Positions 26,811 to 35,626 are shown, numbered from the stretch's first letter. The stretch is DNA of 64,000 nt from Bradyrhizobium diazoefficiens (GCF_018129965.1 NZ_JAFCKW010000020.1:31798-95797); one strand, 5' to 3'. Notes: generated from the letters alone by a model not told the origin. Numbers and translations: made by a program.

Positions 26811-27266
26811 TTATTCGGCGGGTTCGGAAGAAGCCTCATCGGATACGCCGGCCCGTGCCGCCATGATCCCGAGCGCGACACCGCCGATCGCCAGGATGGG
26901 CAACAGCCGCTTGATGCCGATCGCGCGAACAATCTGAAGACCTGTGGCGATCAGCATGGGGTCGGCGAGCATGCCTGGCGCCGCCGACTTCGCCGCGCGC
27001 TCTGCTGCCATTCGGGCGCGCTTCCGCATGTCCCGCTTGTATCCCCAATAGGACCCCACCGCGGTGAGCGTCAGCAGGAAGAAAATGGCGGCGCCTGCGA
27101 GGCAGGCCTGGACCGGACCGTAGGTCTGGAGGACCGAAACGAACGCGGCAGCGCAGAGAAAGCCTGTCGTGATCAGAAGTGCGAATGCCGCGCCTGCGGC
27201 GAGCGACGTCAGCCGGACCGTTGTACCGGTCGATGCGCTGATTCCCTCGATGATGCGTTGAAACAT
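26811..27266 (-). CDS. Small multi-pass membrane protein (holin-superfamily-like)
   Basis: This protein of about 151 aa begins MFQRIIEGISASTGTTVRLT and has two adjacent hydrophobic hairpin helices (FALLITTGFLCAAAFVSVL and ACLAGAAIFFLLTLTAVGSY), a basic amphipathic stretch, and a final helix (LLPILAIGGVALGIMAARAG). GAGGAG precedes the ATG by seven bases. It resembles the holin-like stress-associated membrane proteins that accompany DUF883 genes, but I cannot name the family. It follows the DUF883 gene on the same strand across a terminator. Confidence 0.7.
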   Translation of the reverse strand: MFQRIIEGISASTGTTVRLTSLAAGAAFALLITTGFLCAAAFVSVLQTYGPVQACLAGAAIFFLLTLTAVGSYWGYKRDMRKRARMAAERAAKSAAPGMLADPMLIATGLQIVRAIGIKRLLPILAIGGVALGIMAARAGVSDEASSEPAE

Positions 27267-27291
27267 GGACTTGCTCCTCAAATCCCCACAA

Positions 27292-27321
27292 GCCAAAAGC
27301 GGCGGCGCCGCAGCGCCGCCG
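27292..27321 (-). terminator. Terminator after the DUF883 gene
   Basis: On the minus strand GGCGGCGC and GCGCCGCC form a stem with a short loop, followed by GCTTTTGG. It lies 22 bases after the DUF883 stop and 26 bases before the next ATG, so the second gene depends on readthrough. Confidence 0.65.
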
Positions 27322-27342
27322 TACCTTGCGATCGCCGCGCGC

Positions 27343-27714
27343 TTAACGGCGCCAGACCGCGCCGATCAGAAAGCCGATGCCGAGCGCGATCCCGACAGTT
27401 GCAAGCGGCCGCTGCGTGATCGTGTCCTCGAGGGTCTCCTCGATCGAGCCATAGGCATCATGGGCCGCGCTCATCATGGCGTTGCCTCGCTCGGACATGT
27501 CGTCGAAGGTCGAATCCATGTTCTCGCGGGCCTGCTTGTAACCGCGGCGGGCCTGTTTGCTCGTTGCGTTGGCAAAGGTGTTGAGAGCGTCAGTGATCTG
27601 GTCAGTGAGGGCGGCGATATCGTTTTTCACGGCTGCTACATCCTTCTCGAGGCGTTCTGCGGTGGCTTTGTCGGTCCAATCTCTCATCCTGGCTTCGCTG
27701 TCGGCTATTGACAT
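27343..27714 (-). CDS. DUF883 (ElaB/YqjD-like) membrane-anchored protein
   Basis: This 123-aa protein begins MSIADSEARMRDWTDK, has a long amphipathic helical middle with heptad-like Ala/Asp/Lys pattern, and ends in a single C-terminal membrane helix (LATVGIALGIGFLIGAVWRR) with the family motif RPLATVG and WRR end. Enteric relatives bind ribosomes at the membrane in stationary phase. GGAGCC lies seven bases before the ATG. A perfect EcfG-type promoter lies 38 bases upstream of the start, so general-stress control is likely. Confidence 0.9.
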   Translation of the reverse strand: MSIADSEARMRDWTDKATAERLEKDVAAVKNDIAALTDQITDALNTFANATSKQARRGYKQARENMDSTFDDMSERGNAMMSAAHDAYGSIEETLEDTITQRPLATVGIALGIGFLIGAVWRR

Positions 27715-27751
27715 GAAAGGCTCCGAACTGTTGGCGGTGAGATGGGCGGAG

Positions 27752-27776
27752 AACGTTTCGCTGGGAGGTAAGTTCC
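27752..27776 (-). promoter_or_regulatory. EcfG-type general-stress promoter of the DUF883 gene
   Basis: On the minus strand GGAAC (27776-27772), 16 bases, and CGTT (27755-27752) match the alphaproteobacterial GGAAC-N16/17-CGTT consensus exactly. The CGTT is 37 bases from the ATG. An identical arrangement lies upstream of the small membrane gene at 35455. Confidence 0.78.
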
Positions 27777-27791
27777 GTTCGCGGAAATCCG

Positions 27792-28904
27792 TCATCCCGG
27801 CGGAAGCTGCGGCGAATTCTCTGGCATCAGATGCTCCTTCAGGATCAGCCCGACGATCAGGAGCGGCGACGATAAAAATGCGCCCATCGGCCCCCACAGC
27901 CAGGTCCAGAACGCCAGCGCGATGAAGACGGCGAGCGCGTTCAGCGACAGCCTGCGGCCGATGATGGTCGGCGTGACGAAGTGCCCTTCGAGGAACGTCA
28001 CTCCGCCGAAAGCGAGCGCCGCCATCAAGCCGCCGCCGATCGTCGGGAAGGCGACCAGTCCCACCAGCGCCAGCACGGCGAACATCGCGACCGGCCCGAT
28101 GATCGGGATGAAGTTGAGAGCAGCCGCGAGCGCGCCGAGCCCGGCCGGATTGGGCATGCCGGTGATCGCGCAGACGATACCGGTCGCAATGCCGACACCG
28201 ACATTGATGATTGTGACGATCAGCAGGTAATTGCCGAGATGAACCTCGATCTCGTTGAGGATCCGCAACGTGCGCAGCCGGGCGTCGCGATCACCGAAAT
28301 TCATGATCATGGCGCGCCTCAGATCGCGCCAGCTCGCGATGAACAGAATCAGGGTTGCGAAGAACAGCAGGAATTCGGCAAAGGTCGGCGAAAGGAATTC
28401 CAACGTCGGTTGCACCCATTCGGTTTTTGGCAGCGGAAGGCTGGGCAGCCCCTCGGAGCCGCCCACCATGGTCTGAAGCTCCTTCCAGAGCGCGAGCGGC
28501 CGGTCGAAGACATGCATCTTCTCGCTCAGCTGCGCGCCCAGCTCCGGCAGGCGTGAACTCCACTCCATGGCGGGCACGGCAATCAGCGCGACGACGAAGG
28601 CGACCACTGTGGTCACCACGATGACGATCAGCACGGCGCCGAGCGCGCGCGGCACATGGCGCCGCTCGAGAAAGCTTGCGGCCGGCGAGAGCATCGTGCC
28701 CGCCACGACGGCCATCACGACCGGGAGGAAGAACGCCCTGGCAAAATAGAGCACCGCGATCACGGCGATCAGCAGCAGACCGCCGAGCGCATAGGCGACG
28801 AACTCGGTGCGGCGAATGACCGGCGGCAACTCTGCAGGACTGCCCGGAACGGGGACGCCTTCGCTGTTTCCGGGAAGCAGCCGTTCACTTGGAAGGACGC
28901 GCAC
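27792..28904 (-). CDS. AI-2E family (PerM-like) membrane transporter
   Basis: This is a polytopic membrane protein of the AI-2E exporter/PerM superfamily. After a short basic N-terminus the helices start at VAYALGGLLLIAVIAVLYFA. Family features are the central loop region with amphipathic helices and the C-terminal cluster GLGALAAALNFIPIIGPV and FLEGHFVTPTIIGRRLSLN. I chose the GTG at 28904 because GGGAGAG lies eight bases upstream, giving 370 aa, the family size. The open frame further upstream is shadow. The transported substrate is not known. Confidence 0.87.
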   Translation of the reverse strand: MRVLPSERLLPGNSEGVPVPGSPAELPPVIRRTEFVAYALGGLLLIAVIAVLYFARAFFLPVVMAVVAGTMLSPAASFLERRHVPRALGAVLIVIVVTTVVAFVVALIAVPAMEWSSRLPELGAQLSEKMHVFDRPLALWKELQTMVGGSEGLPSLPLPKTEWVQPTLEFLSPTFAEFLLFFATLILFIASWRDLRRAMIMNFGDRDARLRTLRILNEIEVHLGNYLLIVTIINVGVGIATGIVCAITGMPNPAGLGALAAALNFIPIIGPVAMFAVLALVGLVAFPTIGGGLMAALAFGGVTFLEGHFVTPTIIGRRLSLNALAVFIALAFWTWLWGPMGAFLSSPLLIVGLILKEHLMPENSPQLPPG

Positions 28905-29108
28905 AATTTCTCTCCCGCACGGAGGTCTCCGGCGCCCAAAGTTGGCCAAACAACGCGCGAGGATGGCTCCGGTTCCATCGCGGCTTCGTGACCGCGTGCT
29001 CGCTTGACTGTGACCAAGCCGCCGCGGTAGCCGCCGGAACTTGAGTCGGTTCTGCTGGTTGACGGGACGACGCATCACATCGATGCGTGCAGTTCACGGG
29101 GCAAGTAC

Positions 29109-29894
29109 ATGACCAAGCTCTCTTCAGTCCGTCGCAGCCTCTCGCCGCGCGCCGTCGCCGCATTTGCCTTCGCGACCGCATTGCTGGCCGTGCCGTTCGC
29201 GGCACAGGCCCAGACGCTCGGCTACGCACCGGTGCCGCCGCAGCCGTATCCGCAAGACCAGACCTATTCACAGGATTACGCAAACCCGAGCTATGCAACC
29301 GGGGAGCCGCAGGCTGCGGATGAAGACGCAGCCCTGCCTGACCGGCTGCGCAAGCAGATTGTCAGCTTCGATCGCAGCGAGCCCGCCGGCACCATCGTGA
29401 TCGATACCGCGAATACTTACCTCTACTATGTGCTCGGAAATGGCCGTGCCATTCGTTATGGCGTCGGGGTCGGCCGCGAAGGCTTTACCTGGGCCGGCGT
29501 GCAGACCGTCACCCGCAAGGCCGAATGGCCGGACTGGCATCCGCCCGCCGAGATGATTGCGCGCCAGCCCTATCTTCCGCGCTTCGTCGCCGGCGGCCCG
29601 GGCAATCCGCTCGGTGCGCGCGCGATGTATCTGGGCTCCAGCGTTTACCGCATCCACGGCACCAATGATCCCACGACAATCGGCAAGTTCGTCTCGTCAG
29701 GCTGCATCCGCCTCACTAACGAAGACGTCAGCGATCTCTTCAGCCGTGTCACTGTCGGCACCAAGGTCGTGGTGCTGCCGAAGAACGCGCCGTTGATGGC
29801 GAAGGGCGGCGATCCGGTTCGCAAGCGCGCTGCGGTGACGACGCTGTCCTCGGGACGGCAGGCGCTGAACATCACGAATTCGGCCCTGAACTGA
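29109..29894 (+). CDS. L,D-transpeptidase (YkuD domain)
   Basis: This periplasmic cell-wall enzyme forms 3-3 cross-links or attaches proteins to peptidoglycan. A signal peptide ends near residue 35 (AAQAQ), a Pro/Gln/Tyr-rich linker follows, and the YkuD domain covers about 92-235. The catalytic set is visible as HGTNDPTTIGKFVSSGCIRL: His183, Cys199 and Arg201. The preceding 60 bases hold GGAAC-N18-TT (29036-29060), a weak match to an EcfG promoter. It is followed by a DUF2865 gene 12 bases on. Confidence 0.92.
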   Translation: MTKLSSVRRSLSPRAVAAFAFATALLAVPFAAQAQTLGYAPVPPQPYPQDQTYSQDYANPSYATGEPQAADEDAALPDRLRKQIVSFDRSEPAGTIVIDTANTYLYYVLGNGRAIRYGVGVGREGFTWAGVQTVTRKAEWPDWHPPAEMIARQPYLPRFVAGGPGNPLGARAMYLGSSVYRIHGTNDPTTIGKFVSSGCIRLTNEDVSDLFSRVTVGTKVVVLPKNAPLMAKGGDPVRKRAAVTTLSSGRQALNITNSALN

Positions 29895-29905
29895 GGGTTG
29901 AGCCC

Positions 29906-30559
29906 ATGACGAGACGTTCGATCAGCAAACTCGCTGGCAGCGCAGCGGCGGTCCTTGCTGTCGCCTCGCTCGGCCTCGCGCTAAGTCCGCCGGCGCATGC
30001 GGAGGATTTCTTCTCGGCCCTGTTCGGCGGATTTGGAGGGCGACCGCCGCCGCAAATTCAGATGCCGTTCGCGAACGAGGACATGCCGCGAAATGACACG
30101 CTGCGCCAGCGTGCCTCCTATGGCGGTGGCACCGCCTATTGCGTGCGCGGCTGCGACGGCCGTTACTTCCCGGCACAGGGAAGTGATGCCGAGAGCAAGG
30201 CTCAATCCTGCAAGAGCTTCTGCCCGACCTCGGAAACCTCGCTGGTCTACGGCAGCAACATCGACAATGCGGCGACGGAAAATGGCAAGTCCTATTCCGA
30301 CCTGCCCAACGCCTTCCGCTACCGCACCGAGATGGTGGCCGGCTGCACCTGCAACGGAAAGGATCCGGTCGGGCTCGCCCAGGTCAAGGCCGAGGACGAT
30401 CCCACCTTGCGCAAGGGCGATATCGTCGCGGGCGCTGATGGCCTCGTCGTTGCCAGCCGCAATGCCAATAACCGCAGCGGTGTCGCAATGAACTTCTCGC
30501 CGTTGCCGGAGTCGGTCCGGGTCAGGTTCCGCCAAGTGCCGGTGGTCGCGAAGGAATAG
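29906..30559 (+). CDS. DUF2865 secreted protein
   Basis: This 217-aa exported protein of unknown function is common in Bradyrhizobium and relatives. A signal peptide ends at AHAEDFF. The body has six cysteines in a compact block (YCVRGCDGRYFP, SCKSFCP, GCTCNG) with DLPNAFRYRTEMVAGCTC, the core of DUF2865, so disulfides are likely. Its closeness (12 bases) to the L,D-transpeptidase gene suggests a cell-envelope role. Nothing more can be said from sequence. Confidence 0.88.
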   Translation: MTRRSISKLAGSAAAVLAVASLGLALSPPAHAEDFFSALFGGFGGRPPPQIQMPFANEDMPRNDTLRQRASYGGGTAYCVRGCDGRYFPAQGSDAESKAQSCKSFCPTSETSLVYGSNIDNAATENGKSYSDLPNAFRYRTEMVAGCTCNGKDPVGLAQVKAEDDPTLRKGDIVAGADGLVVASRNANNRSGVAMNFSPLPESVRVRFRQVPVVAKE

Positions 30560-30604
30560 GGAATGGACAGGCTGAGCTGCCGCGCCGGCAGCCTAGTAAA
30601 AACT

Positions 30605-30738
30605 GTCGTCCCGGACAAGCGAAGCGCCGATTCGGGATCCATACTCATAGGGCTTCGTTTGACGACGATTGTTGGCTGAAAGCTCGCGTCGTAACCACTC
30701 CCTGTGGCTATGGATCCCCACGTTCGCGGGAATGACAC
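30605..30738. repeat. Palindromic intergenic repeat near 30.6 kb
   Basis: GGATCCATA (30635-30643) and TATGGATCC (30709-30717) are perfect inverted arms, surrounded by GTCGTCCCGGACAAGCG-type sequence and ending in GCGGGAATGACACC. No reading frame is convincing. It looks like a dispersed intergenic repeat between convergent genes. Confidence 0.6.
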
Positions 30739-30777
30739 CGAGAAACTGGTTGTCAGTCAGTCATTAAACCGCTTGCC

Positions 30778-32871
30778 CTAAGCCGCGCGAATTTTCCCCA
30801 GGAAGTCGCTGACCTGCTCGCCGAGCTGGCGGCTCTGCGTCTCCAGCGTTTCCGAAGCCTGCTTGACGTGATCTGCCGCACCGGCTGCACTGTCCGCATC
30901 GGCCTTCACGCCGGTGATGTTGTCCGAGACGTTCTTGGTACCTTGCGCGGCATATTGCGTGCTGCGGGTGATTTCCTGGGTCGCCGCCCCCTGCTCCTGC
31001 ACGGCGGCTGCGATGGCGGTGGCGACTTCGTTGACTTCGCCGATGATGCCGCCGATCGCCTGGATCGCGTTGATGGCGTCGCCGGCGACCTTCTGGATAT
31101 CCGCGATCTGCTCGGAGATTTCCTCCGTTGCCTTCGCGGTCTGGCTCGCCAGCGACTTCACCTCCGAGGCCACTACGGCAAAGCCGCGCCCGGCCTCGCC
31201 GGCGCGCGCGGCTTCGATCGTGGCGTTCAGTGCGAGCAGGTTCGTCTGCGCCGCGATCGTGTTGATCAGGCCGACGACCTCGCCGATGCGACCAGCGGAT
31301 TGCGCCAGCCCTTGAACGGTGCCGTCGGTCTCGCGGGCCTGGTTGACGGCGCGGCTGGCGATGCCTGCGGCATGGGCCGCCTGCTGGCTGATGTCGTTGA
31401 TCGAGGCGGAGAGCTCCTCGGCCGCGGCTGCGACGCTCTCGACGCTGGACGATGCTTCATGTGAAGCTCTGCCTGCAACCTCGACACGCTCATTGGTCTG
31501 GCGCGACACTTCGGACAGATCGCCCGAGGTCTTGCGCATCTCGCCGGAAGCCTCGCTCAGCTGGCCCAGCGATTTGCGCACCACGCCTTCGAATTCGCTG
31601 ACATAGATCTCCATTGCACGCTGGCGCGCCGCCGCGCCGGCGTTGCGCTCGCGCTCCTGTTTCTCGATTTTGAGCTTGTCGAGCGCCTGCTGTTTGAAGG
31701 TCTCCAGTGCACCGGCAAGCGAGCCGATTTCGTCCCGGCGGTCGAGATAGCCGCTGTCGACACCGAGATCGCCGCCGGCGACTTTGAGCATGGCATCGCG
31801 AATCCGGTGCAGCGGGGTGATCACCCGGCGGCTGACGGCGAGCATGGCTGTACCGGTCAGGACGATTGCGGCGACGAGCAGGGCAAGCTGCACCAGCAGC
31901 GATTGCAGCGCGCCGGCGCGCTGGGCAGAGGCATGATCCTTGGCTGCAGCGAGCGCGGCATCGGCGAGCCTGATCGCGCTTGCCATCCGGCCGACCGAGA
32001 AGGGGCTCCACTGGTTTGCGGTCATCGCCGCTTGCTCGCCCCTGGCTACCGTCGCGATGATGCCATCACGCGTGCTGGTATATTGCGGGTCGAAATAGAC
32101 CGACTTGGTGTTCGCCATGGACGCGGACAGCGCCGTGGGCAGTTGCATGCCGGTCGCGGCCAGCTCGATCGCACTCCAGGCCGCATCGGTCGCGCCGACG
32201 AATTTCGTGAAGGCCTGCTGGGCTTCCTGCGAGATCTTGCCGCTGGTCAAGGCATTGCCGACGATGACCGATGATTCGCCGGCGTTCTGGCGCAGCAGCC
32301 AGGCCATTTGCTTGATCATCAGAAGCTGGTCGATCGTGGCGTCCTGGTGGTTGACGCTGGCTGCGAGCACGGGCGACAGCTTCTCGAGGAGGGTCATCAG
32401 CCCGTCCTCGCTCTCGAGATATTCCTTGGCCAAAGCGAGCCTGCGTGAGGCCTTGGGCTTGGCGACTTCGGTCCAGAACTCGGCTTGCTGCGCCAGCAGC
32501 GCCTTGTTCAGCCGCGCGAGATCGGCAACGAACGTGTCACGCTGCGGGATGTCGATCGCGGGGAGGATGTCGATTGCGCGCGCCAGGGCCGGCATCAGTT
32601 CGTCGCGAATGCCCCGGATGTATTTCTCGGTGTCGGGATCGACCTGGATGTCGCTGGTCAACTGCCGGTTGGTGGTCGAGCGGTCGGCCCGGATGTTTGC
32701 CATCGCCTTGAACACGTCGGCCGAGGCCGCGGCAATGTCCACGATCCGGCCGGCCTGTTGAAGCCGGATCCATGAGCTCCATGCGCTGATCGAGAAGCCG
32801 ATGACGACGACGAGCGCGGTGGTGAAGATCACCGTCTTCAGCAGCGTGGATACGGTCAAGCGATTGAGCAT
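30778..32871 (-). CDS. Methyl-accepting chemotaxis protein (paralogue 1)
   Basis: This transmembrane chemoreceptor of 697 aa has a first helix at about 10-30 (TVIFTTALVVVIGFSISAW), an all-alpha periplasmic sensor to about 325, a second helix LALLVAAIVLTGTAMLAV, and a HAMP region (VITPLHRIRDAMLKVAGGD). A signalling domain with the MCP hairpin INTIAAQTNLLALNATIEAA and AVVASEVKSLASQTAKATEE follows. No C-terminal NWETF pentapeptide is present; it ends LGKIRAA. Ligand unknown. A 12-bp inverted repeat lies in its leader, and a close paralogue lies directly upstream on the same strand. Confidence 0.95.
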   Translation of the reverse strand: MLNRLTVSTLLKTVIFTTALVVVIGFSISAWSSWIRLQQAGRIVDIAAASADVFKAMANIRADRSTTNRQLTSDIQVDPDTEKYIRGIRDELMPALARAIDILPAIDIPQRDTFVADLARLNKALLAQQAEFWTEVAKPKASRRLALAKEYLESEDGLMTLLEKLSPVLAASVNHQDATIDQLLMIKQMAWLLRQNAGESSVIVGNALTSGKISQEAQQAFTKFVGATDAAWSAIELAATGMQLPTALSASMANTKSVYFDPQYTSTRDGIIATVARGEQAAMTANQWSPFSVGRMASAIRLADAALAAAKDHASAQRAGALQSLLVQLALLVAAIVLTGTAMLAVSRRVITPLHRIRDAMLKVAGGDLGVDSGYLDRRDEIGSLAGALETFKQQALDKLKIEKQERERNAGAAARQRAMEIYVSEFEGVVRKSLGQLSEASGEMRKTSGDLSEVSRQTNERVEVAGRASHEASSSVESVAAAAEELSASINDISQQAAHAAGIASRAVNQARETDGTVQGLAQSAGRIGEVVGLINTIAAQTNLLALNATIEAARAGEAGRGFAVVASEVKSLASQTAKATEEISEQIADIQKVAGDAINAIQAIGGIIGEVNEVATAIAAAVQEQGAATQEITRSTQYAAQGTKNVSDNITGVKADADSAAGAADHVKQASETLETQSRQLGEQVSDFLGKIRAA

Positions 32872-32888
32872 GGGGTACCCCGGTACGC

Positions 32889-32935
32889 GTTTCGAAGTTC
32901 ATGGTCTGATCGGCAGCCCCCACGAACTTCGAAAC
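32889..32935 (-). promoter_or_regulatory. 12-bp perfect inverted repeat in the chemoreceptor leader
   Basis: GTTTCGAAGTTC (32889-32900) and GAACTTCGAAAC (32924-32935) are exact complements separated by 23 bases. The nearer arm ends 18 bases before the ATG of the chemoreceptor at 32871. It can form a leader stem just ahead of the ribosome site GGGGTACCCC or serve as a protein-binding operator. Each arm also contains the palindrome TTCGAA. Confidence 0.6.
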
Positions 32936-33088
32936 ACATGGGTGCGCATCATGAGCCGCTCGCCCGTGGAAGGCGCCTGGAACTCATTTGAAGTGAAAAG
33001 GGTAAAAACTTAGACAGTGCCTCTGCCGTAAAATGATGCGGAGTTGACGCCGGTCCGAAGCAATTGTGTCGGCTTGCGCCGGTGCAGC

Positions 33089-35182
33089 CTACGCTGCGCG
33101 GATCTTGCCGAGGAAGTCGGCAACCTCCTGGCCGAGCTGGCGGCTTTGGGTCTCCAGCATTTCGGAGGCGTGCTTGACGTTGTCCGCCGCGGCGGCGGCA
33201 GCGTCGGCATCGGCCTTCACGCCGGTGATATTGTCCGTGACGTTCTTGGTGCCCTGCGCCGCGAATTGCGTGCTGCGGGTGATCTCCTGGGTTGCCGCGC
33301 CCTGCTCCTGCACGGCGGCGGCGATCGCGGTCGCGACCTCGTTGACTTCGCCAATAATGCCGCCGATGGTCTGGATCGCGTTGATGGCGTCGCCCGCGAC
33401 CTTCTGGATGTCGGCGATCTGCTCGGAAATCTCTTCCGTCGCCTTCGCGGTCTGGCTCGCCAGCGACTTCACTTCGGAGGCGACGACCGCGAAGCCCCGG
33501 CCGGCCTCGCCGGCGCGTGCGGCCTCGATCGTGGCGTTGAGCGCGAGCAGATTGGTCTGTGCGGCGATGGTGTTGATCAGGCCGACGACCTCGCCGATGC
33601 GCCCTGCGGACTTCGCCAGACCCTGCACCGTACCGTCGGTGTCACGGGCCTGCGTGACCGCGCGACCGGCAATGCCGGCGGCATGCGCGGCCTGCTGGCT
33701 GATGTCGTTGATCGAGGCACTCAGCTCCTCCGCGGCAGCCGCAACGCTCTCGACGCTGCCGGACGCCTCGTTGGAAGCTCTTCCCGCAATCTCCACTCGC
33801 TCGTTGGTCTGGCGCGATACGGCTGACAGATCGCCGGAGGTCTTGCGCATCTCGCCGGACGCTTCGTTCAGTTCGCCCAGAGTCTTGCGCACTGCGCCCT
33901 CGAATTCGCCGACATAAGCCTCGACGGCGCGCTGGCGCGCGATGGTGCCCGCATTGTGCTGGCGCTCCTGCTCTTCGATCTTGCGTTTTTCGGCAGCCTG
34001 CTGCTTGAAGGTTTCCAGCGCGCCCGCCAGCGCGCCGATCTCGTCCTTGCGGTCGAGATAGCCGCTGTCGACCGCAAGGTCACCGCCAGCCACCTTCAGC
34101 ATGGCATCCCGGATGGTGTTCAGCGGCGTGATCACGCGTCGGCTGACCAGCATGATCGCGCCGAGAGAGAGACCGATAGCGAGCGCCAGCAGCGCAAGCT
34201 GCACGATCAAGGCGCGCCCGGCGGCGCCGCGCTGCTCCTGCGTATGGGCCTTGGCGGCGTCGAGGGCGGCTTCGGCAACCGCGACCGCGCTCGCCATACG
34301 GCCGACCGTGATCGGGCTCCACTGGTTGGCGGTCATCTCGGCCTTTTCGCCCTTGACCAGCGCGTCCGCGAGACGGTCGCGCAGGGCCAGATATTGCGGC
34401 TCGAAATAGGCGGTCTTGGCCGCGGCCATAGCGGAGGTGACGCCGGACGGCAATTGCATGCCTGCGGTCGACAATTCCAGCGCTTTCCACATCGCGGCGG
34501 TTCCGCCGACAAACTGGGTGTAGGTGTAGCGGCCCTCCGGCGTGATCTTGCCGGCCGCCAGCCCCATTGAGACGATCAGCGAGGCTTCGCCTGCGGTATT
34601 GCGCAACAGCCAGGCGCTCTGCTTGATCGACAGCAGCTGGTCGATCGCAGCGTCCTGGTGGTTGACGGTCGATGCCAGCGTGTTCGACAATTTGTCGAGC
34701 ACGTCGAGCAGGCTTTGCGTCGTGTCCATGTATTCCTGCGACAGGCCCGCGCGGCGCTGGTCCTTGGGCCGGGCGACAGCTTCCCAGAATTGCTTCTGCT
34801 CCTCGATCAGCAGCTTGTAGAGACGCGACAGCTCCGGCACCAGCGTCCACGATTCCGGGAAGTCCATGTTCGGCAGCAGTTCGAGCGCGCGTGCCATTGC
34901 CGGCATCTGCGCATCGCGCAAGCTCCGCAGATATTTCTCGATCTCGGAATCCACCGGCTCAGTCGCGTTCAACAGGCGCGTGGTGGTCGAGCGGTCGGTG
35001 CGCAGATTGTGCATCGCCTTGAACAGATCGGCGGAAGCGTCCGCGATCTGCGAGATGCGGTTGGCCGTCTTGAGGCGATCCCAGGATGCGTAGGCGGTGA
35101 GCGAGAGCACGATCACCACGCAGACCGACGTGATCGCGATCACTGCCTTCAGCAACGCGGATACGGTCAGACGATTCAGCAT
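33089..35182 (-). CDS. Methyl-accepting chemotaxis protein (paralogue 2)
   Basis: This is the second chemoreceptor, about 697 aa and same architecture: first helix ALLKAVIAITSVCVVIVLSL, periplasmic helical sensor to about 325, second helix LALLALAIGLSLGAIMLVS, HAMP (VITPLNTIRDAMLKVAGGD) and a signalling domain nearly identical in protein to the first, ending LGKIRAA. The periplasmic part is clearly diverged, which suggests a different ligand. I chose the ATG at 35182 (MLNRLTVSALL), with GGGGGACTTC upstream. An ATG at 35209 adds nine unlikely residues. A tandem duplication is evident. Confidence 0.95.
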   Translation of the reverse strand: MLNRLTVSALLKAVIAITSVCVVIVLSLTAYASWDRLKTANRISQIADASADLFKAMHNLRTDRSTTTRLLNATEPVDSEIEKYLRSLRDAQMPAMARALELLPNMDFPESWTLVPELSRLYKLLIEEQKQFWEAVARPKDQRRAGLSQEYMDTTQSLLDVLDKLSNTLASTVNHQDAAIDQLLSIKQSAWLLRNTAGEASLIVSMGLAAGKITPEGRYTYTQFVGGTAAMWKALELSTAGMQLPSGVTSAMAAAKTAYFEPQYLALRDRLADALVKGEKAEMTANQWSPITVGRMASAVAVAEAALDAAKAHTQEQRGAAGRALIVQLALLALAIGLSLGAIMLVSRRVITPLNTIRDAMLKVAGGDLAVDSGYLDRKDEIGALAGALETFKQQAAEKRKIEEQERQHNAGTIARQRAVEAYVGEFEGAVRKTLGELNEASGEMRKTSGDLSAVSRQTNERVEIAGRASNEASGSVESVAAAAEELSASINDISQQAAHAAGIAGRAVTQARDTDGTVQGLAKSAGRIGEVVGLINTIAAQTNLLALNATIEAARAGEAGRGFAVVASEVKSLASQTAKATEEISEQIADIQKVAGDAINAIQTIGGIIGEVNEVATAIAAAVQEQGAATQEITRSTQFAAQGTKNVTDNITGVKADADAAAAAADNVKHASEMLETQSRQLGQEVADFLGKIRAA

Positions 35183-35392
35183 CGAAGTCCCCCAAATTCC
35201 CATTATCAAAAGTCGTGAGACGCCCCGGCAACAGCGAAAAGCAAGGGGCGGGCAAACCTCGGAAATTGCATGCCGTCTGCGCCTCGGGACGCGCTCGGTT
35301 TCCGTATCTGAAAGGAAAAAGGTAAAGTTTTAAGCAGAAAGCCGACTGGTAGAAGTACGTATTTACTAGAAGTTGCAGTGGGTTGCCTGACC

Positions 35393-35417
35393 GGAACCGA
35401 CGCGAGCCACGGGCGTT
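35393..35417 (+). promoter_or_regulatory. EcfG-type general-stress promoter
   Basis: GGAAC (35393-35397), 16 bases and CGTT (35414-35417) match GGAAC-N16/17-CGTT exactly. It lies 38 bases upstream of the ATG at 35455, almost the same geometry as the promoter at 27752-27776. Confidence 0.8.
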
Positions 35418-35454
35418 AGGACACCATTAGCAATTTGCCGGAAGGGGCCTCTCC

Positions 35455-35610
35455 ATGCTGGTCGGCGTACTCGTCACCTTTCTCGTCGTCATTCTCGTCC
35501 TCTATCTCATCAACATGCTGCCGATGGACGGCCGCGCCAAGCAGATCGCGCGCGTGGTCGTCATCATCATCGGCATCGTGTCGCTGCTGAAATATCTGGC
35601 GGTGTTTTAG
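35455..35610 (+). CDS. Thivi_2564-type small membrane protein
   Basis: This 51-aa protein has two hydrophobic helices, LVGVLVTFLVVILVLYLINM and VVVIIIGIVSLLKYLAVF, joined by a short loop with MDGRAKQIAR. This is the pattern of the small membrane family annotated as Thivi_2564. AAGGGG lies eight bases before the ATG. An exact EcfG-type promoter is upstream and a bidirectional terminator follows, so it forms its own stress-type unit. The function is unknown. Confidence 0.82.
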   Translation: MLVGVLVTFLVVILVLYLINMLPMDGRAKQIARVVVIIIGIVSLLKYLAVF

Positions 35611-35626
35611 CGGAACGCGACTGAAA

